Below, in pieces: positions 37,102 to 45,963 of a DNA stretch of 64,000 nt (the first letter of the stretch is position 1; every line of letters starts with the position of its first letter). The notes beneath the pieces were generated by a model that was not told the DNA's origin, did no database searches, and saw only the letters and a program-made list of their open reading frames with translations. The translations under genes and the position numbers were made by a program. Location: NCBI GenBank assembly GCA_046704745.1, contig JBJKRL010000020.1, positions 5,323 through 69,322 of the forward strand, read 5' to 3'. This stretch comes from CAWGGS01 sp046704745 (GTDB taxonomy: Bacteria > Desulfobacterota > Desulfobulbia > Desulfobulbales > Desulfocapsaceae).

Positions 37102-37437
37102 GTTTACGCAACCTTTGCCATCCTTTACAGAACCACGCAAGCGATTATCGGCCGTCTCAAGAAGAGCGCGACCGCCCATGCCCACCCATCAGACTGGGCA
37201 TTTCTGCTGCTTTTGTGGCTGACGACCGCAACCGGCATCCTGATTCATTTAACAAGACTCCTTGAGATGCCGCTGACCACGTACGGGCTGTACGTGATTC
37301 ACCTGATGATCGCCATCCCGATGCTGGTGATCGAAGTTCTCTTTGCCAAGTGGACCCATCAGCTGTACCGCCCATTGGTACTCTACCTGATGCGGGTGAA
37401 ACGGCGAGCCCTGGCACAGGAGGCGGGAGATCGATAA
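37102..37437 (+). pseudogene. QmoC/HdrE-like membrane subunit C-terminal fragment (relic)
   Basis: The frame beginning VYATFAILYRTTQAIIGRLK and continuing HPSDWAFLLLLWLTTATGIL, YVIHLMIAIPMLVIEVLFAK and WTHQLYRPLVLYL matches the last membrane helices of QmoC, the cytochrome b/NarI-like subunit that links menaquinone to HdrA-type flavoproteins. Conserved histidines of the helices remain. It lacks its N-terminal Fe-S half. An open frame runs from 37033, but its first 23 codons are the HdrA relic in the wrong frame. Confidence 0.7.
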
Positions 37438-37556
37438 CCGGCGTGAGAAATCGGGGCCAGAACACCATGGAAAAAGAAGATTGAACAACAGAAGGCCTGC
37501 TTACATATGGTGAGCAGGTCCATTACCAACACCATCGAAAAGAAGGAAACTCGACA

Positions 37557-37930
37557 ATGGAAGACAAGACCGTAGAAAAAATCCTGTATATGTGCACCTG
37601 TGCAGCTGAAAATTCCGAAAGGGCCGCCATGCCGTTTGTCATGGGTAATGCCACATTGGCAATGGACATGGAAGCGGTTGTTTGCCTGCAGGGCAACGGA
37701 GTCTATCTCGCCCAGAGGGGTACGCCGAAAAAATGACCAAACCGGGGGGATTCCCTTCTGTTGCCAAACTGATGACCGATTTTTTGTCGTTGGGCGGCAG
37801 ACTTCTGGTCTGTGTCCCCTGCATTAAGGAGCGGAATATCGATGAGGCGACGGACCTGATAGAACGCGCCAAGACCACGGCCGCACTCATTGTCGAGTCC
37901 ACCGAATCCAAGACTGTTTTCGTTTATTGA
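37557..37930 (+). pseudogene. DsrE-family protein with single frameshift
   Basis: The start MEDKTVEKILYMCTCAAENS and MPFVMGNATLAMDMEAVVCL gives a DsrE/peroxiredoxin-like fold. The frame is lost at a GGGG run (about 37715-37718) right after GNGVYLAQRG. One extra base would restore YAEKMTKPGGFPSVAKLMTD, LGGRLLVCVPCIKERNIDEA and the end at 37930. Full length would be about 124 residues, normal for the family of sulfur-relay proteins. All other residues look intact, so the break is recent or a sequencing error in the homopolymer. It lies downstream of the Hdr/Qmo relics and probably belonged to that locus. Confidence 0.7.
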
Positions 37931-38026
37931 CAGAGCTTCCCTTCACAATTACGGCAATCCGGGATGTATCAACTAGTCTACCTCCCTTCCCCTCTCCTCT
38001 TCCCGGATTGCCGGTCTGTCTCCTGC

Positions 38027-39241
38027 TCACTCTGTCCAGAACTTATATGCAATCAGAAGAATTATGGACTGCATGCAGAGGATAAGCGTCACACATCCGA
38101 TCCATCCTGCCGATTGCCAGAAGCATCCCGGAAGAATGGAGCCCATTGCCCCTCCGAAATAATACAACGCCACATAGAGGCCGGCTGCAGAGGAACGGGC
38201 CTTGCCGGCTGCCTTTCCTACATAGCTTGAGGCGGCAGCCTGACAGGCAAAAACGCCGGTGGCCGACAGAGAAAGCCCGGCAATGATCACAGGCAGAGAG
38301 TGGATCAGGGTCAGCACAATTCCTGTAACGATGATCCAGACAGCGATGGTGAGAGTCTTGCGATAGCCGATTTTATCCAGAATCATTCCTGCACCCGGTG
38401 TAATCACGGCGCCGATCAGATAGACGGTAAAGATGGCACCCAGAGCGGCTGGGCCAAGAAAGAACGGTTTGTCTGCCAGGTAGAAATTGACATAGGTAAA
38501 TGAACCGACCTGGCAGAACAGAATATTGAAGCCGATGGCATAGGTGGCCAGAAGCTGAGGATTTTGTAAATGCTGGCGAAGGGAGCCAAAGGATGCGGCC
38601 GCACTTTTCTGACGGACAAATTTCGTTGAACGGGGAAGAAACCACAGCGTGAGGAGGCATCCTAACAGCGTGGTAATCCCGATATAGACAAAGGCTGTGC
38701 GCCAGCTGGCATGGCTGGCGCACAGCCCGGCAATAAAGCGTCCGAAAAAACCACCCACTACCGTTCCCGTAACGTATGTGGCCATAGTGGTACCCACCAG
38801 GCCTTGTGGGGATTCTTCACTGATATAGGCCATGGCGACAGTGATAATTCCGGGGATGAAAAGCCCCTGGAGAAAACGCCAGAAGATGAGCTGGCTCAAG
38901 TTGCCTGCTGTTGCCGCCAGAATCGACGGCAGGGACAAGCCGAGCATGGCTGCCACGATAATCCGTTTTCTTCCCAGCCGGTCTGCCAAAATGCCCACAA
39001 AAGGAGCTGACAGTGCCACCGCCAGAACGGGAGCGCTTACAGTGAGACTCACCAGAAGTTCGGAGGCATGGAATATCTCGCGAAATCGAGGGAGCAGCGG
39101 CTGGGTGACATAGAGATTGACGAAGGTGGCAAAGCCGGTGGCAAAAAGGGCCAGTAGAATGCCTGCCCGGCTTGCGGCGGAGGTCTTCAAACCTTGGACC
39201 GAATCCGGGAAAGGGTGACGAGTTGTAGATATTCCGAACAT
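38027..39241 (-). CDS. MFS transporter (12 TM, YnfM/AraJ-like exporter)
   Basis: A 404-residue major-facilitator protein with 12 membrane segments. The loop 2-3 motif appears as FVGILADRLGRKRIIVAAML, and helix 4-5 as FLQGLFIPGIITVAMAYISE. It most resembles arabinose-efflux-type drug/metabolite exporters. Divergently transcribed next to it is a LysR regulator, the usual arrangement for an inducible exporter. Substrate unknown. Confidence 0.88.
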   Translation of the reverse strand: MFGISTTRHPFPDSVQGLKTSAASRAGILLALFATGFATFVNLYVTQPLLPRFREIFHASELLVSLTVSAPVLAVALSAPFVGILADRLGRKRIIVAAMLGLSLPSILAATAGNLSQLIFWRFLQGLFIPGIITVAMAYISEESPQGLVGTTMATYVTGTVVGGFFGRFIAGLCASHASWRTAFVYIGITTLLGCLLTLWFLPRSTKFVRQKSAAASFGSLRQHLQNPQLLATYAIGFNILFCQVGSFTYVNFYLADKPFFLGPAALGAIFTVYLIGAVITPGAGMILDKIGYRKTLTIAVWIIVTGIVLTLIHSLPVIIAGLSLSATGVFACQAAASSYVGKAAGKARSSAAGLYVALYYFGGAMGSILPGCFWQSAGWIGCVTLILCMQSIILLIAYKFWTE

Positions 39242-39258
39242 TGTATCTTAATATAAAA

Positions 39259-39287
39259 ATACGTAGTATTGCATAGGTACGGCGTAC
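39259..39287. promoter_or_regulatory. Paired dyads in the MFS-LysR divergent region
   Basis: ATAC-GTA-GTAT (39259-39269) and GTAC-GGC-GTAC (39277-39287) lie 7 bp apart between the divergent genes. LysR regulators of the BenM/CatM type bind ATAC-N7-GTAT-like sites, and ATAG-N7-GTAC here is a near match. It is the likeliest regulator-binding region, but unproven. Confidence 0.35.
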
Positions 39288-39388
39288 AAGTCATACCGCC
39301 ATTGTTTTCGATAAGAGTACAGTTGCTTTATTAAGATGTCCAATATATTATTAATAGTATTTTAATACTAAATAAATATTATTAGTTC

Positions 39389-40279
39389 ATGGAACTTCGA
39401 CATTTACGATATTTTGTAGCGGTAGCGGAAGAGCTGCATTTCGGCCGTGCGGCGAAACGGTTGGCCATTGCCCAGCCGCCACTCAGCCAGCAGATCAAAC
39501 AGCTCGAGGAGGAGATCGGCGTGGTTCTGTTGACCAGGACCAAAAGACAGGTCAACCTCACCGCCGCAGGTGAGATTTTTCTTACTGAGGCACGCAAGAG
39601 TCTTGCCCAGGCAGAGTATGCCGTACGCGCCGCCAGAAGGGCTGCCCGGGGTGAGATCGGGCAACTTGCCGTGGGGTTTGTCAGCTCAGCCGTTTACGGT
39701 AAAATACCTTTTATTTTCCGTCTGATGCATACCCGCTATCCGGAAGTCTCCTTGATTCTGCAGGATTTGAGCAGTGAAGAGCAGGTAGAAGCGGTAAAAG
39801 TGGGACGAATCGATGTAGGGTTGATCAGACCTCCCGTTACAGCGGCAGAAAATTTATCCTTGCGCGTCATCTGGCGAGAGCCCCTGATGGTTGTTTTGCC
39901 TGAAGGCAGTTGGCTGACCAAGCAAAAGGAAATTGCCATGGAGTCGCTTGCCGAAGAGTCGTTTATTCAGATACCCCGGCACGTTGCACCCAGTTTCTAT
40001 GACCAGTTCATCGGTATTTGTACTCGGGCCGGATTTACGCCCAAAATCGTACAGGAGGCTCGAACCACACCTACCATCGTCAATCTGGTGGCGGGCGGCA
40101 TGGGCGTTTCCATTCTACCGGCATCTCTTAAAAGCCTGCAACGTTCAGGTGTCGTCTATCGGCCTTTGCGGGCGCCGGCGCCGACCACGGACATGGCTGT
40201 CATCTGGCGCAATGACGACCCATCTCCTATCTTACAGGCCTTTCTCGAGGTTATAAGAGAGGTGATACAAAATGAATAG
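39389..40279 (+). CDS. LysR-family transcriptional regulator (BenM/CatM-like)
   Basis: A 296-residue LysR regulator. The N-terminal HTH (MELRHLRYFVAVAEELHFGR, then AAKRLAIAQPPLSQQIKQLE) is canonical, and the effector domain begins with GQLAVGFVSSAVYGKIPFIF. The sequence is closest in style to the CatM/BenM/CbnR group, which senses aromatic-derived acids. It probably regulates the divergent MFS exporter gene. No strong ribosome site is visible. Confidence 0.92.
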   Translation: MELRHLRYFVAVAEELHFGRAAKRLAIAQPPLSQQIKQLEEEIGVVLLTRTKRQVNLTAAGEIFLTEARKSLAQAEYAVRAARRAARGEIGQLAVGFVSSAVYGKIPFIFRLMHTRYPEVSLILQDLSSEEQVEAVKVGRIDVGLIRPPVTAAENLSLRVIWREPLMVVLPEGSWLTKQKEIAMESLAEESFIQIPRHVAPSFYDQFIGICTRAGFTPKIVQEARTTPTIVNLVAGGMGVSILPASLKSLQRSGVVYRPLRAPAPTTDMAVIWRNDDPSPILQAFLEVIREVIQNE

Positions 40280-40663
40280 GGAGAGACATAAAATGTTGGG
40301 ATACAAGGAAAATATTTGTAGCAGCTAACCAAATGGGTGATTTTCCGCCACCTCAAATATCGCGGTTGCATAAGACGAATATATAATTATATATAATTAC
40401 ATCGGTTATTAATTTTTGGGTTTCATTTTCCGCTCAGAAGCAAAAATGGGTGGATTTCCGCCATTTGATCGTGGGGGTATTTCGACGCTTATCCAGGCAA
40501 GGTTCTAATAACAAGAAAGATTAAAAAAAATTTTCCAAATGGCGCTTTTCTTGATAGAACAAATTTTGACCATCTATGGATTGAGCGCATTGAATACTCA
40601 ATTTGCAATTTTTCGTAGATAGGATTGGGCAGCATCAACGGTTGAGTCCGGATTTTTTATGGC

Positions 40664-40862
40664 CATTGTGTCGAACAATTTATAAAACACATGGTGTTTA
40701 CCAAAAGAGGTTCTGGTAACGCCAAACCAATTGTTCGAGACAATGTTCACAAAGAGTGAGATTATCCAATTGCATCTCCTTCATCACCCGGTCAAGGCAG
40801 AGCAGCTAGAGTGCATTGACCGTCTGCTCGGATATGCAGCCATCTCAGCTTATGAGAAATCC
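40664..40862 (+). repeat. Diverged repeat, copy A (upstream of livK)
   Basis: The element starts with an inverted repeat, CATTGTGTCGAACAATT (40664-40680) and AATTGTTCGAGACAATG (40729-40745), flanking about 48 nt. It continues through GTTCAC and CTCGGATATGCAGCCATCTC to about 40862. A second copy is at 45002-45203. Both copies end 50-70 bp before a liv gene start. An open frame (ATG 40743 to TAG 40898) is shared with copy B, with an in-frame 3-nt indel, and encodes ETMFTKSEII...IDRLLGYAAISAYEKS. The other roughly 380 bp of this gap (40280-40663) show no gene. Confidence 0.65.
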
Positions 40863-40927
40863 TGCTGGGGAGCCGGTTTGATGGTGCATAACTCGTAGTT
40901 CGTTTCATAAACTTGGAGGAAGAATTT

Positions 40928-42154
40928 ATGAAAAAATTACTAAAGAGTGCTCTGTTTGGCGGTTTAGCGATGGGTCTGGCTCTGAGTTTCGGGCCACTGG
41001 CACCCACAGCCCATGCGGCGGGGAAGAAGGTAATCAAACTCGGCTGCGCCATCGCCTTCACCGGCGCGGAAAGCCGCACTGGGAAAATGTATCGTGATTC
41101 GTACAATATGGCTGTTGAGCAGATCAACAAGACAGGTGGGATCAAAGTCGGCAACCAGACCTATGATGTGGAGATCAAATACTACGACGACAAGAGCGAT
41201 CCCACCGAAGGTTCGAACCTGGTGGAGAAACTCATAAATGAAGATCACGTCAACTTCCTCCTCGGACCCTATAGCAGCGGCATCACCATCCCTGACAGTC
41301 TGGTGGCCATGCGCTACCGGATCCCGATGGTCGAGGGCGGTGGTGCCTCCGGAGCCATCTTCAGCCATGGCAACAAGTACATCTTCGGGACCCTGGCGCC
41401 GGCCGGCCAGTACTTCAAAACCACTCTGGAGATGCTCAAGACCTTGACTCCGGCTCCCAAGACCGTAGCCATTCTCTATTCCGATGACAAGTTCGATGTC
41501 AGCGTCGCCGAAGGAACCCAGAAGCTGGCCAAGGAGATGGGCTTTGATGTGGTGTTGTATGAAAAATACGCCGAGAATGCCACCGACTTCAACTCCATTC
41601 TGACCAAGATCAAGGCCCTGAAAGTGGATGCGGTCCTGGTATCCGGTCATACGGAGGAGTCGCTCAACTTCACCCAGCAATCCAAGGAACTCAACGTCAG
41701 CCCTAAATTCATCAGCATGACGGTTGGACCGACCGAGGCCGATTTCCGCAAAGCCCTGGGCAAGGATGCCGAATCGATCTGTGGCGTGGCCAGCTGGTCA
41801 ACCCAGATGAACTTCAAAGGGTACCTGTTCAAGAACACCCAGGAATTTATCAAGGAGTTCAAGGCGAAATATAACTATGACCCGGACTATCATAATGCTT
41901 CGGGCATTTCCGATCTCGCCATTTTCAAGAGTGCGATCGAGCGGGCCGGAAGCCTTGATCCCGCCAAGATCCGGGATGCCATTGCTTCCACCAGCCTTGA
42001 CACCATTTACGGTCACGTCGAGTTCAGCCCCAACGGCCAGATCAAGGGGACCAGCGTTGTTCTGCAGATCCAGAACGGCGAGATCTACCAGATCTATCCC
42101 AATGGCGTGAAGCACCTCATCTATCCCTTCCCCGCCTGGTCGATGAGAAAATAA
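40928..42154 (+). CDS. livK: Branched-chain amino acid ABC transporter substrate-binding protein
   Basis: A 408-residue periplasmic binding protein of the Leu/Ile/Val (type I) fold. A signal peptide (MKKLLKSALFGGLAMGLALS, ending AHA-A) precedes VIKLGCAIAFTGAESRTGKM, the family start, and a receptor region with LLGPYSSGITIPDSLVAMRY. The start at 40928 follows a GGAGG site; an in-frame TTG five codons upstream overlaps that site. First gene of livKHMGF. A strong hairpin after its stop may keep the receptor mRNA more abundant than the rest. In this group substrates include branched-chain amino acids, amides or urea-like compounds. Confidence 0.9.
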   Translation: MKKLLKSALFGGLAMGLALSFGPLAPTAHAAGKKVIKLGCAIAFTGAESRTGKMYRDSYNMAVEQINKTGGIKVGNQTYDVEIKYYDDKSDPTEGSNLVEKLINEDHVNFLLGPYSSGITIPDSLVAMRYRIPMVEGGGASGAIFSHGNKYIFGTLAPAGQYFKTTLEMLKTLTPAPKTVAILYSDDKFDVSVAEGTQKLAKEMGFDVVLYEKYAENATDFNSILTKIKALKVDAVLVSGHTEESLNFTQQSKELNVSPKFISMTVGPTEADFRKALGKDAESICGVASWSTQMNFKGYLFKNTQEFIKEFKAKYNYDPDYHNASGISDLAIFKSAIERAGSLDPAKIRDAIASTSLDTIYGHVEFSPNGQIKGTSVVLQIQNGEIYQIYPNGVKHLIYPFPAWSMRK

Positions 42155-42178
42155 GTAGCTCGTGATCATCTGAACAAC

Positions 42179-42209
42179 CGGTTGCGGCGCATCTGTAGCG
42201 TCGCAACCG
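42179..42209 (+). promoter_or_regulatory. Intercistronic hairpin livK-livH
   Basis: CGGTTGCGGCGC-ATCTGTA-GCGTCGCAACCG, a 12-bp stem with one G-U pair, 25 nt after the livK stop and without a T-run. Such structures often protect the upstream binding-protein message or attenuate read-through. Confidence 0.6.
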
Positions 42210-42336
42210 TGTGACCTCCTGTGCGGCCACAACCTAACGGAGGTTTGCAGGAGTGCTTTCTTCAGGATCACAACCCTGAAGTCCACCACAGGTTTTATGA
42301 AGATGTAAAAAACCTCTTGTTAAAGGATCTCGGTCA

Positions 42337-43194
42337 ATGTATCTGCAAATACTATTAAACGGTATTCTCATGGGCGGACTGTATGCCCTGATGGCCATCG
42401 GCATGGCTCTTATTTGGGGCGTGATGGACATCATTAATATCGCCCACGGCTCCTTCATCATGCTCGGGGCCTTTACCACCTACTGGCTGTTTTCGATCTT
42501 CGGCATGGACCCCTTTGTCAGCCTGATCTTTTCCATAGCCATACTCTTTGTCCTGGGCTACTGCGTACAGCGGTTTATCATCAACTACATCATTCGGGCC
42601 GGCGCCTTCATCACCCTGATCCTGGCCTTCGGTATCGATATATTCATCAAGAACAGCGCCCTGGTGGCCTGGACCGCTGATATCCGCATGGTCAACGTTC
42701 CCTACGGCGCCGCCAACTTTTCCATTGGCAGCCTGACGATTCCGACGGTGCGTCTGGTGGCCTTCGGTATGGTCATCATCATCAGCCTGCTGTTTTTCTA
42801 TATCCTTAACCGTACCAGCCTCGGCCGCTCCATCCGGGCCACCTCCCAGGACCTTGATGCCGCCCGCTTGGTGGGGGTCGATGTAGCCAAGACCTATGCA
42901 GTTACCTTCGGCATTGGTGTAGGCGCCGCCGCAGCAGCCGGAACCCTGTTTTCCATAATCTATCCAATCAGCCCGATGATGGGCGGAGCACTCACACTCA
43001 AATCGTTCGTCGTCGTCATCATCGGGGGGTTAGGCAGTATGCTCGGCCCGATTGTCGGCGGCCTGATCTTGGGCATTACCGAGGCCTTCAGCAGCAGCTG
43101 GCTTGGTCCGACATACGCTAACCTGATCAGCTTCACCATCCTGGTGCTGGTATTGATCTTCAGACCCAAAGGAATTTTAGGAAAGGCGGACTGA
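42337..43194 (+). CDS. livH: Branched-chain amino acid ABC transporter permease LivH
   Basis: A 285-residue inner-membrane permease with about eight membrane segments. The family start LLNGILMGGLYALMAIGMAL and the cytoplasmic coupling segment RATSQDLDAARLVGVDVAKT are typical of LivH. It pairs with LivM to form the channel. It is separated from livK by 182 bp containing a hairpin and starts 1 bp-spaced coupling with livM (stop 43194, next start 43196). Confidence 0.93.
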   Translation: MYLQILLNGILMGGLYALMAIGMALIWGVMDIINIAHGSFIMLGAFTTYWLFSIFGMDPFVSLIFSIAILFVLGYCVQRFIINYIIRAGAFITLILAFGIDIFIKNSALVAWTADIRMVNVPYGAANFSIGSLTIPTVRLVAFGMVIIISLLFFYILNRTSLGRSIRATSQDLDAARLVGVDVAKTYAVTFGIGVGAAAAAGTLFSIIYPISPMMGGALTLKSFVVVIIGGLGSMLGPIVGGLILGITEAFSSSWLGPTYANLISFTILVLVLIFRPKGILGKAD

Positions 43195-43195
43195 C

Positions 43196-44164
43196 ATGGA
43201 AAAGAAACGACTCATCAATTTTTCGCTCGCAGCCCTCATCCTGCTTTTGGTAGTGGTGTTTCCGCTGTTTAGCAATAACTACCTGATCCGTTTCGGCACG
43301 GATATTTTGATGTTCGCCGTCATGGCCAGCGCCTGGAATATCATCGGCGGCTACACCGGCTACGCCTCCTTCGGCAATGTCGTGTTTTTCGGCATCGGCG
43401 GTTACCTCACCGCGATTCTGATGGAGAAGGGGGGCTGGTACTTCGGCTTTGCCTACCTGGCGGCTGGTGGCGGCGCCGCCCTGTTCGCAGTGCTCATCGG
43501 CCTGCCGGTTCTGCGCCTGCGCGGCCATTATTTTGCCATCGCCACCCTGGGTGTGGCCGAGGCCATGAAGGCCCTGGTTCAGAACCTGCAGATCACCGAA
43601 GGCAACTCCGGGATCTATCTGCCGATGATTGATATGCCCATTAAAAGCCAGTACTACTTCTTCTTTTATATGATGCTGGGCACCCTGATTTTGACACTGA
43701 TTATCACGTATTGGGTTCTGCATTCCAAGCTTGGCTACTCGATGATTGCCATCAGGGAAAATGAGGATGCCGCAGGTTCGGTTGGTATCAACACCACCAT
43801 CGCCAAGACCGCGGCCTTTGCGTTGAGTGGGCTGCTCACCGGATTTGCAGGCTCAATCTACGCCTACCAGCAGGCCTTCTTGAAACCAGGACCGGCCTTC
43901 AGCGTCGAAACCACCGTGAAGATGATCGTGATGGCCATCTTCGGCGGCGCCGGCAGCCTGTTCGGGCCGGTGATCGGCGCCTTCAGCATCCAGGTGATCG
44001 AGCAAACGCTGTCCAATTATTTTCTGGTGGCGGCTACCCTGTTCTTCGGCGTCGTGGTCATTCTGGCCATAATCTTCACTCCCAAGGGCCTGATGGATAT
44101 GTTCACCCAGCGCCGGTTCAGCATCTCGTACTTTATGGAAAACATCCGTCGCCATCGTATCTAA
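43196..44164 (+). CDS. livM: Branched-chain amino acid ABC transporter permease LivM
   Basis: A 322-residue permease with about nine membrane segments. Family features are AWNIIGGYTGYASFGNVVFF near residue 45, the coupling helix YSMIAIRENEDAAGSVGINT near 180, and GGAGSLFGPVIGAF near 245. It forms the heterodimeric channel with LivH, with which it is immediately contiguous. Confidence 0.93.
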   Translation: MEKKRLINFSLAALILLLVVVFPLFSNNYLIRFGTDILMFAVMASAWNIIGGYTGYASFGNVVFFGIGGYLTAILMEKGGWYFGFAYLAAGGGAALFAVLIGLPVLRLRGHYFAIATLGVAEAMKALVQNLQITEGNSGIYLPMIDMPIKSQYYFFFYMMLGTLILTLIITYWVLHSKLGYSMIAIRENEDAAGSVGINTTIAKTAAFALSGLLTGFAGSIYAYQQAFLKPGPAFSVETTVKMIVMAIFGGAGSLFGPVIGAFSIQVIEQTLSNYFLVAATLFFGVVVILAIIFTPKGLMDMFTQRRFSISYFMENIRRHRI

Positions 44165-44251
44165 CCCAGCTTAGCTGGATAAGAACCTTTAACCAATCTG
44201 TTTTTTTAAAACTAAGAAGACAGACGGGAAGGTACTCAAGAGGCTGTAATT

Positions 44252-45022
44252 ATGGTTATTTTTGAAGGAAAAAACATCACCAAACGTTTTGCCGGGCTCG
44301 TGGCCGTCTCCCGGGTCGATTTTACCATCAACCAGGGGGAAATTATAGGGCTCATCGGACCCAATGGCGCCGGCAAGACCACCCTGGTCAATGTAATAGC
44401 AGGAGTCTATGCTCCGACCGAAGGAGAAACCTTTTTCAAAGGGAAAAAGATCTCAGGTAGAAAACCCTTCCAGATTGGCCGGATGGGCATCGGCCGCACC
44501 TTCCAGATCGTCAAACCCTTTCCCGGCATGACGGTCAAGGAGAATGCCGCGGTTGGGGCCATGTACGGGGCCGGCGGCAAACAAAATTCCGTCAGAAAGG
44601 CCCTTAGCAAGGCCGAAGAAATCCTGGAATTCGTCGGTCTCGCAGACCAGATGGACAAGCATGCCGACCAACTGGGTGTGGCCTCTCGTAAACGCCTGGA
44701 GATGGCCAAGGCCCTGGCCATGGAGCCGGAACTGATCCTCTTTGATGAGGTCATGGCCGGCCTCAACTTCGGTGAGATCGACCAGGCGGTGGAACTCATC
44801 ATGAAGATCAAGGACAGCGGTATGACCATCCTGATCATCGAGCATGTGATGCGCGCGATCAAGAACCTGTGCGACCGTCTGTTCGTCCTCCATCACGGTG
44901 AGAAGATCGCCGACGGGACGGTGGACGACGTCTTGAACGATGAGACGGTCATCAAGGCCTATTTGGGACGACGCTACAAGGAACTCACCCGGAATTCTCA
45001 TGAACATCGTGTCGAACAATAG
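44252..45022 (+). CDS. livG: Branched-chain amino acid ABC transporter ATPase LivG
   Basis: A 256-residue ABC ATPase. Walker A is GPNGAGKTT (residues 36-44) and Walker B LILFDEVMAGL. The signature loop is LGVASRKRLEMAKAL instead of LSGGQ-like, a variant seen in a LivG subfamily with DEVMAGL. Its last residues (HEHRVEQ) are encoded by the left arm of repeat copy B (from 45002), so the element supplies the present C-terminus and stop codon. It powers uptake with LivF. Confidence 0.92.
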   Translation: MVIFEGKNITKRFAGLVAVSRVDFTINQGEIIGLIGPNGAGKTTLVNVIAGVYAPTEGETFFKGKKISGRKPFQIGRMGIGRTFQIVKPFPGMTVKENAAVGAMYGAGGKQNSVRKALSKAEEILEFVGLADQMDKHADQLGVASRKRLEMAKALAMEPELILFDEVMAGLNFGEIDQAVELIMKIKDSGMTILIIEHVMRAIKNLCDRLFVLHHGEKIADGTVDDVLNDETVIKAYLGRRYKELTRNSHEHRVEQ

Positions 45023-45203
45023 GTTGAGGTATGAATCTTTTCGAGAATGCGTTTAGGAAAAACAACTGGTTGTTCGACACAATGTTCACCAAAGGCGAGC
45101 CGTTCCGGCCGCATCTCCATCGTCGCCCTGTCAACACGCATAGGCAACTATTGCGTATTGACAGGCTTCTCGGATATGCAGCCACCTCAGCTTGTGAGAG
45201 ATC
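45002..45203 (+). repeat. Diverged repeat, copy B (livG-livF)
   Basis: Second copy of the element at 40664. The inverted repeat GAACATCGTGTCGAACAA (45002-45019) pairs with TTGTTCGACACAATGTTC (45070-45087) with one mismatch over 18 bp, around 50 nt. It continues to CTCGGATATGCAGCCACCTC. It overlaps the end of livG and ends 53 bp before livF. An open frame (45031-45219) encodes a peptide related to that of copy A (DTMFTKGEP...IDRLLGYAATSACERS). Origin unknown: mobile element, decayed small gene or shared regulatory RNA. Confidence 0.7.
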
Positions 45204-45255
45204 CGGGCTTACCCATTGATCTTGGGGGCGCCTGTTTTGGCAAAGGGAGCAAGAC

Positions 45256-45963
45256 ATGTTATTGGAAATTAATGAACTAAATGCAGGATACGGCGACATT
45301 CAGGTCCTGAGGGACATCAACCTGCAAATCGAGGAAGGACAGATTGTGGCCCTGGTCGGGGCAAACGGGGCCGGTAAATCGACCCTGATGAAGACCATCT
45401 CTGGGCTGTTGAAGCCCTATAGCGGCAGCATTCTCTTTCAGGGAAAGGATATCACTTGTCTGTCGTCAAAAGAGATTGTGGCCAGAGGTGTGATCCAGGT
45501 CCCGGAAGGTCGGAGGCTTTTTCCCCAAATGACGGTGGAAGAGAATCTGTTGATGGGGGCCTTTGGCCGGAAAAAGAACAAAAACATCAAATCGGAACTC
45601 GATAGAATCTACAAGATTTTTCCCCGTCTTCAGGAACGGCGGATGCAGAATACGGGCAGCCTCTCCGGCGGCGAGCAACAGATGTGCGCCTTTGGCCGGG
45701 GCCTGATGGCGAATCCAGAGCTGATCATCATCGATGAGATGTCCCTGGGACTTGCCCCGTTGATCGTCGATGACCTGATCGATAACGTCAAGGACATCAA
45801 CGAGAGAGGAACCAGCGTGTTGTTGGTTGAACAGGATGTTCAACTGGCCCTGGACAACTCGCACTACGGTTATGTGCTGTCAACCGGCAGGGTTGAAATG
45901 AAGGGACCATCCCAGGAGCTCTTACATAACCAGCAAGTAAAAGAGATTTATCTCGGTTTGTGA
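45256..45963 (+). CDS. livF: Branched-chain amino acid ABC transporter ATPase LivF
   Basis: A 235-residue ABC ATPase of standard LivF length. Walker A is GANGAGKST (residues 36-44), the signature LSGGEQQMCAFGRGLM, and Walker B ELIIIDEMSLGLAPL. The start follows an AGGGAGCAAGAC-type ribosome site. It is separated from livG by 233 bp of repeat sequence, which is unusual for a liv operon whose livG and livF are normally adjacent; transcription may still be continuous. Confidence 0.92.
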   Translation: MLLEINELNAGYGDIQVLRDINLQIEEGQIVALVGANGAGKSTLMKTISGLLKPYSGSILFQGKDITCLSSKEIVARGVIQVPEGRRLFPQMTVEENLLMGAFGRKKNKNIKSELDRIYKIFPRLQERRMQNTGSLSGGEQQMCAFGRGLMANPELIIIDEMSLGLAPLIVDDLIDNVKDINERGTSVLLVEQDVQLALDNSHYGYVLSTGRVEMKGPSQELLHNQQVKEIYLGL

